Position numbers and translations under genes: made by a program. A stretch of 8,388 nt of DNA from JABCPO02 sp963513115 (GTDB lineage Bacteria > Bacillota > Clostridia > TANB77 > CAG-508), in contig CAUPPN010000037.1 in NCBI GenBank assembly GCA_963513115.1, positions 1 through 8,388 of the forward strand, in the 5' to 3' direction. This document shows positions 6,678-8,388 of this stretch, one piece after another. The notes below the pieces were generated by a model that made no database searches, was not told the DNA's origin, and worked only from the letters and a program-made list of their open reading frames with translations. The stretch's first letter is position 1, and each line of letters starts with the position of its first letter.

Positions 6678-7680
6678 AGCAAAAGATAGAGATGGTAAAA
6701 TAGCATTATATAATCTTTTAGATGAACCATTAAAAAATAAGTCGGAAAATTATGACATGTTATCTAATTATGCAATCGCTTTAATTTCATCAGGAAAAAG
6801 TAAAAAAGAAGTAAAACAAATAGTTAAAATAATATCAAAACCATTTAGCATAGAAAATGAAATTAAAAGCTTAAATAAAATAGATAAAATATTATCAAAA
6901 GAAGAAAATAATAAAATAGAAGAACTGAATAAAAAAAGTAAGAAAATATTGCCTGGTGTAAAAGAACTAATATATGATGAAATCAAAGAAGAAATAGAAG
7001 TTTTAGATTGCTATTATGATTATTTTGAAAATATGATAAATGTTATATATTATTCACCTAAAAGAATAGACTTTAGAAATATTGTAAAAAAATTAGCTAA
7101 AATATATAAAGCTAGAATTGAAATGAAGCAAATAAATGATAAGGAATATATGGCAAATATTGGTGGTATAGGGGAATGTGGTAGAAAATTATGTTGCATG
7201 GAAAGAGAAGAGTTGCCAAACCCTACAATTAAAATGGTTAAAATGTTGGGATTAAATCCTAAAAGTGTGTCAGTATATGGAGCATGTGGAAGAATAAAAT
7301 GTTGTATTGAATATGAATATGAAGCATATAAAAAAGCAAAAGAAGAATTGCCAAGCGTAGGAGATAAAATTAATTATAAAGAAAAAGAAGCAAAAGTTAT
7401 AAAAGTAGATGTTATAACAAAAAATATTACTTTAGAATTAAAAGAGGAAGATACAAACAACATAAAAGTAGTTAATTTAAAAGAATTGATGTCCAATTCA
7501 AAAGAAACAGAAAATAAAGAAGTACAAATAGAAAAAGATATAAATAAAGCTAAAAATGAAAGTGAAAATAATCATAATAAAAAAAGTTATAAAAGCAATA
7601 AAAATAAAGGCAATAATAAAAAGGCTAAAGCAAAAATAACAAAAAGAAGAAATAGAAAACAAAATAATAAATCACAATAA
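6664..7680 (+). CDS. ricT: PSP1-domain protein, RicT/YaaT family
   Basis: 338 residues, against about 275 for B. subtilis YaaT. In Bacillus this protein joins RicA and RicF in an iron-sulfur complex that helps RNase Y mature certain mRNAs and influences competence, biofilm and sporulation. The PSP1 core here is about 110-225: FRNIVKKLAKIYKARIEMKQI, then IGGIGECGRKLCC with C172, C177, C178, then GACGRIKCCIEYE with C208, C213, C214. These match the family's conserved cysteine clusters. The first ~95 residues do not show the usual N-terminal pattern of the family but look helical and charged. After about 265 there is a Lys/Asn-rich, strongly basic tail, probably disordered and possibly RNA-binding. 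Shine-Dalgarno GGGGAG (6652-6657) lies six bases before the ATG; the start lies 14 bases inside holB. Family call is firm; orthology to ricT is probable because of the holB neighbour. Confidence 0.85.
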   Translation: MVIVRAKDRDGKIALYNLLDEPLKNKSENYDMLSNYAIALISSGKSKKEVKQIVKIISKPFSIENEIKSLNKIDKILSKEENNKIEELNKKSKKILPGVKELIYDEIKEEIEVLDCYYDYFENMINVIYYSPKRIDFRNIVKKLAKIYKARIEMKQINDKEYMANIGGIGECGRKLCCMEREELPNPTIKMVKMLGLNPKSVSVYGACGRIKCCIEYEYEAYKKAKEELPSVGDKINYKEKEAKVIKVDVITKNITLELKEEDTNNIKVVNLKELMSNSKETENKEVQIEKDINKAKNESENNHNKKSYKSNKNKGNNKKAKAKITKRRNRKQNNKSQ

Positions 7681-7734
7681 CTAACTAACTAAATAAAAAA
7701 TATATAAAATAAAAAATAATTGAAAAGATTATAC

Positions 7735-7741
7735 AAAGGAG
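7735..7741 (+). promoter_or_regulatory. Shine-Dalgarno fixing the TraX-like start at ATG 7747
   Basis: AAAGGAG, five bases before ATG 7747. It lies inside the frame that would open at TTG 7720, for which no upstream site is seen, so the shorter protein is preferred. Confidence 0.8.
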
Positions 7742-7746
7742 AAAAA

Positions 7747-8370
7747 ATGGTTGTTATAGCATATTTAAGCATGATAGTAGATCATGTATATAAATTCCTT
7801 GCACCAAATCTATTTGTAGCAAATACATTTTTTGGAAGACTTGCTATGCCAATATTTGCATACTTATTAGCAGTTGGAATGAAAAGAACTAAATCAAGAG
7901 AGAAATATATATATAGACTATTTATATTTTCGATTGTATCACAGATACCATATATATTAATGATTAAAGATGTAACAACATTAAAACTATCTGGATTAGA
8001 TACAACTACACAAATAATTAATGTATTAGCATTTTTTACACAAGAATTTAATATGGGATTTGTTTTATTAATATCTGCAATATTTTTACAAATAATGGAA
8101 TTTAAAGAAAATAGTAGGATCAACAAATTAATAACATTTATTTTAACAGCAACTATTATAACATTATTTGATAAAACAGGATGGTACACATTATTACTAG
8201 TAATTATGTTTTATTATATTGAATTGAAAAATAAAGAAGATTTAAAAAAGATGGTTATATATATGTTTTTAATAACAACATTTTATATAATAGTGTCATC
8301 ATTAAAATATAAGATATTTAAAGATGCATTTACATTATATTCAATACAATATGCATCACATATATTATAG
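7747..8370 (+). CDS. TraX-family membrane protein (acetylase-like)
   Basis: 207 residues from ATG 7747, with several hydrophobic helices along its whole length. The N-terminus carries the family hallmarks: MIVDHV (9-14), GRLAMPIFAYLLAVG (30-44) and RLFIFSIVSQIPY (57-69). A later D-K-T-G-W-Y-T-L-L-L segment matches the D-x-G-x-Y-G-x-L-L-I region of relatives. TraX of the F plasmid is needed for N-acetylation of F pilin; chromosomal Firmicute homologues are common and their substrates are unknown, so this is not evidence of a conjugative element. Relatives usually continue to a last helix with a Tyr-Pro-Leu-His-like end, which is not seen before the TAG here. Another frame is open from about 8355 to the window end, so a frameshift or truncation is possible. 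It follows ricT by 66 bases with its own Shine-Dalgarno. Confidence 0.82.
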   Translation: MVVIAYLSMIVDHVYKFLAPNLFVANTFFGRLAMPIFAYLLAVGMKRTKSREKYIYRLFIFSIVSQIPYILMIKDVTTLKLSGLDTTTQIINVLAFFTQEFNMGFVLLISAIFLQIMEFKENSRINKLITFILTATIITLFDKTGWYTLLLVIMFYYIELKNKEDLKKMVIYMFLITTFYIIVSSLKYKIFKDAFTLYSIQYASHIL

Positions 8371-8388
8371 GTAATGATATAAGTGATG
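8354..8388 (+). repeat. Imperfect inverted repeat over the TraX-like stop, reaching the window edge
   Basis: CATCACATATATTAT (8354-8368) pairs with ATGATATAAGTGATG (8374-8388) around a five-base loop, with one A-A mismatch and one G-T wobble. The outer six pairs, CATCAC with GTGATG, are perfect. It covers the TAG at 8368-8370, so it could be a terminator-like hairpin, but there is no visible T-run because the window ends. In DNA this AT-rich a repeat of this quality can arise by chance. Confidence 0.3.

Noticed and set aside
7701..7710. TATAAAAT before the TraX-like gene as a promoter
   Set aside because: No -35 element at a suitable distance; such strings are frequent in this DNA.
2879..8189. 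Several open frames on the reverse strand, for example opposite the kinase, holB and the TraX-like gene
   Set aside because: All lie opposite well-supported genes, encode hydrophobic Ser/Phe/Leu/Ile-rich text typical of antisense of A-rich genes, and show no ribosome sites or motifs.
7747..8370. TraX-like gene as a sign of a conjugative element
   Set aside because: TraX homologues are widespread on Firmicute chromosomes, and no relaxase, pilus, integrase or transposase gene is present.
1..8388. Recoding of TGA, since no gene here uses it as stop
   Set aside because: No gene contains an in-frame TGA, all tryptophans are TGG, and nine stops are too few to infer a changed code.

Overview
This is a very AT-rich window with all nine genes on the + strand. 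The coding strand is strongly A-rich, and proteins are full of Lys, Glu, Asn and Ile. Arginine codons are mostly AGA, and every stop is TAA or TAG. The gene content suggests a low-GC Firmicute, probably a clostridium-like anaerobe or an uncultured gut lineage: an OmpR-family regulator and kinase pair of the WalRK/PhoPR type, a short-form type I signal peptidase, holB next to a PSP1/RicT gene, and a TraX-like protein. No species can be named from the sequence alone.

Layout. (1) 1-660: the 3' end of a gene for a probably exported protein with two Ig-like beta-sandwich repeats and an Asn/Gln/Pro-rich tail. (2) 710-1642: a GGDEF-type protein with a degenerate receiver-like N-terminus and a GGDDF signature. 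(3) 1643-1771: the longest gene-free stretch (129 bases), with a candidate promoter and a strong Shine-Dalgarno for the next gene. (4) 1772-4007: a response regulator and histidine kinase operon, 10 bases apart. (5) 4053-5138: an unrecognised membrane-anchored, highly charged protein. (6) 5138-7680: a compressed run of signal peptidase I, DNA polymerase III delta' and a PSP1/RicT-family protein. Each start touches or overlaps the previous stop, by 1, 8 and 14 bases. (7) 7747-8370: a TraX-family membrane protein whose C-terminus may be incomplete. No gene-free stretch exceeds 300 bases. I saw no rRNA, tRNA, CRISPR array, insertion sequence or GC-rich intrinsic terminator.

How the parts may work together. 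The GGDEF protein and the two-component pair form a signalling block. The kinase senses at the membrane through a very short external loop and a cytoplasmic PAS domain. The second block is housekeeping: protein export (signal peptidase), replication clamp loading (delta') and RNA maturation (RicT-like). The holB-ricT adjacency matches the known holB-yaaT order in Bacillus subtilis and supports both calls.

I found no convincing undescribed multi-gene system. The points most worth a second look are: a perfect 14-bp hairpin inside the start of holB; a reduced delta' lacking both P-loop and zinc cysteines; a RicT-like protein with an atypical N-terminus and a basic tail; a signal peptidase with an acidic N-terminal extension, an insertion and a Ser-to-Cys change in a conserved box; the double-degenerate GGDEF protein; and the orphan charged membrane protein.
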